DNA from: CAMPJU01 sp046566095
Lineage (GTDB): Bacteria; Pseudomonadota; Gammaproteobacteria; Xanthomonadales; Xanthomonadaceae
DNA: 7,827 bases
Direction of reading: 5' to 3'
Assembly (NCBI GenBank): GCA_046566095.1
Contig: JBKHXI010000229.1
Coordinates: 1-7,827, forward strand
Both the position numbers and the translations under genes were made by a program. Positions 7,637 to 7,827 of this stretch are shown piece after piece (within the stretch, counting starts at the first letter, position 1; each line of letters opens with the position of its first letter). Below the pieces are notes generated by a model. It was not told the origin of the DNA. It saw only the letters and a program-made list of their open reading frames with translations, and did not search any database.

Positions 7637-7708
7637 GTAGGAGCGCCCCTTGGGCGCGATCCCCCGCAATGTTCGGCCACCTCATCGCGGGCAAGGCCCG
7701 CGCCTGTG
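7637..7708. repeat. REP-type palindromic pair, copy 2
   Basis: A second copy of the same composite element, 95 bases after copy 1 by its left monomer. The left monomer GTAGGAGCGCCCCTTGGGCG folds as a perfect GCGCCC-CTT-GGGCGC stem (7643-7657). The right monomer folds as GCGGGC-AAG-GCCCGC (7687-7701). Its outer right end has decayed to GCCTGTG where copy 1 has CTCCTACG, so the outer inverted repeat is no longer intact. The roughly 22-25 bases between the two arms differ from copy 1, while the arms are conserved. Confidence 0.85.
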
Positions 7709-7722
7709 AAGCGGCGGTCGCG

Positions 7723-7827
7723 TTACCGCGCCGCGCGCTGGCTGAAGGCGACGCTGCCCAGGATCAGCGCCCCGGCCACGGCCATCGGCACGGTCAGCGG
7801 CTCGTCCAGCAGCCACCAGGCCCAGCC
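7723..7827 (-). CDS. EamA/DMT-family transporter, C-terminal fragment
   Basis: The last 34 codons and TAA stop (complement of 7723-7725) of a gene entering from the right edge on the - strand. The visible protein reads LLDEPLT followed by MAVAGALILGSVAFSQ and a basic end QRAAR. The pattern (W)xLLxEPLTxxxxxGxxLILxGV is characteristic of the last membrane helix of EamA-domain drug/metabolite transporters, which export small metabolites across the inner membrane. The rest of the gene lies outside the window, so substrate and full length cannot be judged. It is convergent with the SDR gene and ends 14 bases from the REP pair. Confidence 0.8.
   Translation of the reverse strand, partial: GWAWWLLDEPLTVPMAVAGALILGSVAFSQRAAR

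Noticed and set aside
7540..7708. The repeated palindromes as a CRISPR array or a transposon end.
   Set aside because: There are only two units with internal inverted structure, non-uniform spacers and no cas or transposase gene; the form fits REP elements.

Overview
The window is very GC-rich, with codon third positions almost always G or C. Its gene content is ordinary chromosomal: an intracellular PHB depolymerase, a GAF-GAF-GGDEF-EAL signalling protein and a YghA-type SDR. It also carries short palindromic repeats whose monomers begin with GTAG, as known from Stenotrophomonas (SMAG elements) and related gammaproteobacteria. I infer a high-GC member of the Xanthomonadaceae/Lysobacteraceae (Lysobacter, Luteimonas, Pseudoxanthomonas or a relative). 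No marker gene is present to confirm this.

Layout: six genes on the + strand are followed by the 3' end of a gene on the - strand. In order they are a class I SAM-dependent methyltransferase (63-656), PHA/PHB depolymerase PhaZ (753-2009), an exported cyclophilin-type peptidylprolyl isomerase (2108-3070, GTG start), a 97-residue acidic protein of unknown function (3145-3438), a 972-residue c-di-GMP turnover protein (3532-6450), a YghA-like short-chain dehydrogenase/reductase (6644-7528), and the C-terminus of an EamA/DMT-family transporter (complement of 7723-7827). The convergent gap 7529-7722 holds two copies of a composite REP-type palindromic element about 95 bp apart.

No gap between genes exceeds 200 bases. 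The largest are 6451-6643, where I see no convincing element, and 7529-7722, which is mostly repeat. The same-strand genes are separated by about 75-195 bases and have unrelated roles: carbon-reserve mobilisation, periplasmic folding, second-messenger turnover and aldehyde/ketone reduction. They look like single transcription units or loosely co-transcribed genes, not one pathway operon.

I found no tRNA, rRNA, CRISPR, transposase, phage gene, toxin-antitoxin pair or defence system. The points most worth a second look are the REP pairs, the duplicated sensor region of the GGDEF-EAL protein with both catalytic halves apparently intact, a possible degenerate third GAF domain at its N-terminus, the divergent periplasmic cyclophilin, and a TGC-rich dyad in front of phaZ. 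Nothing here amounts to a clearly new system.
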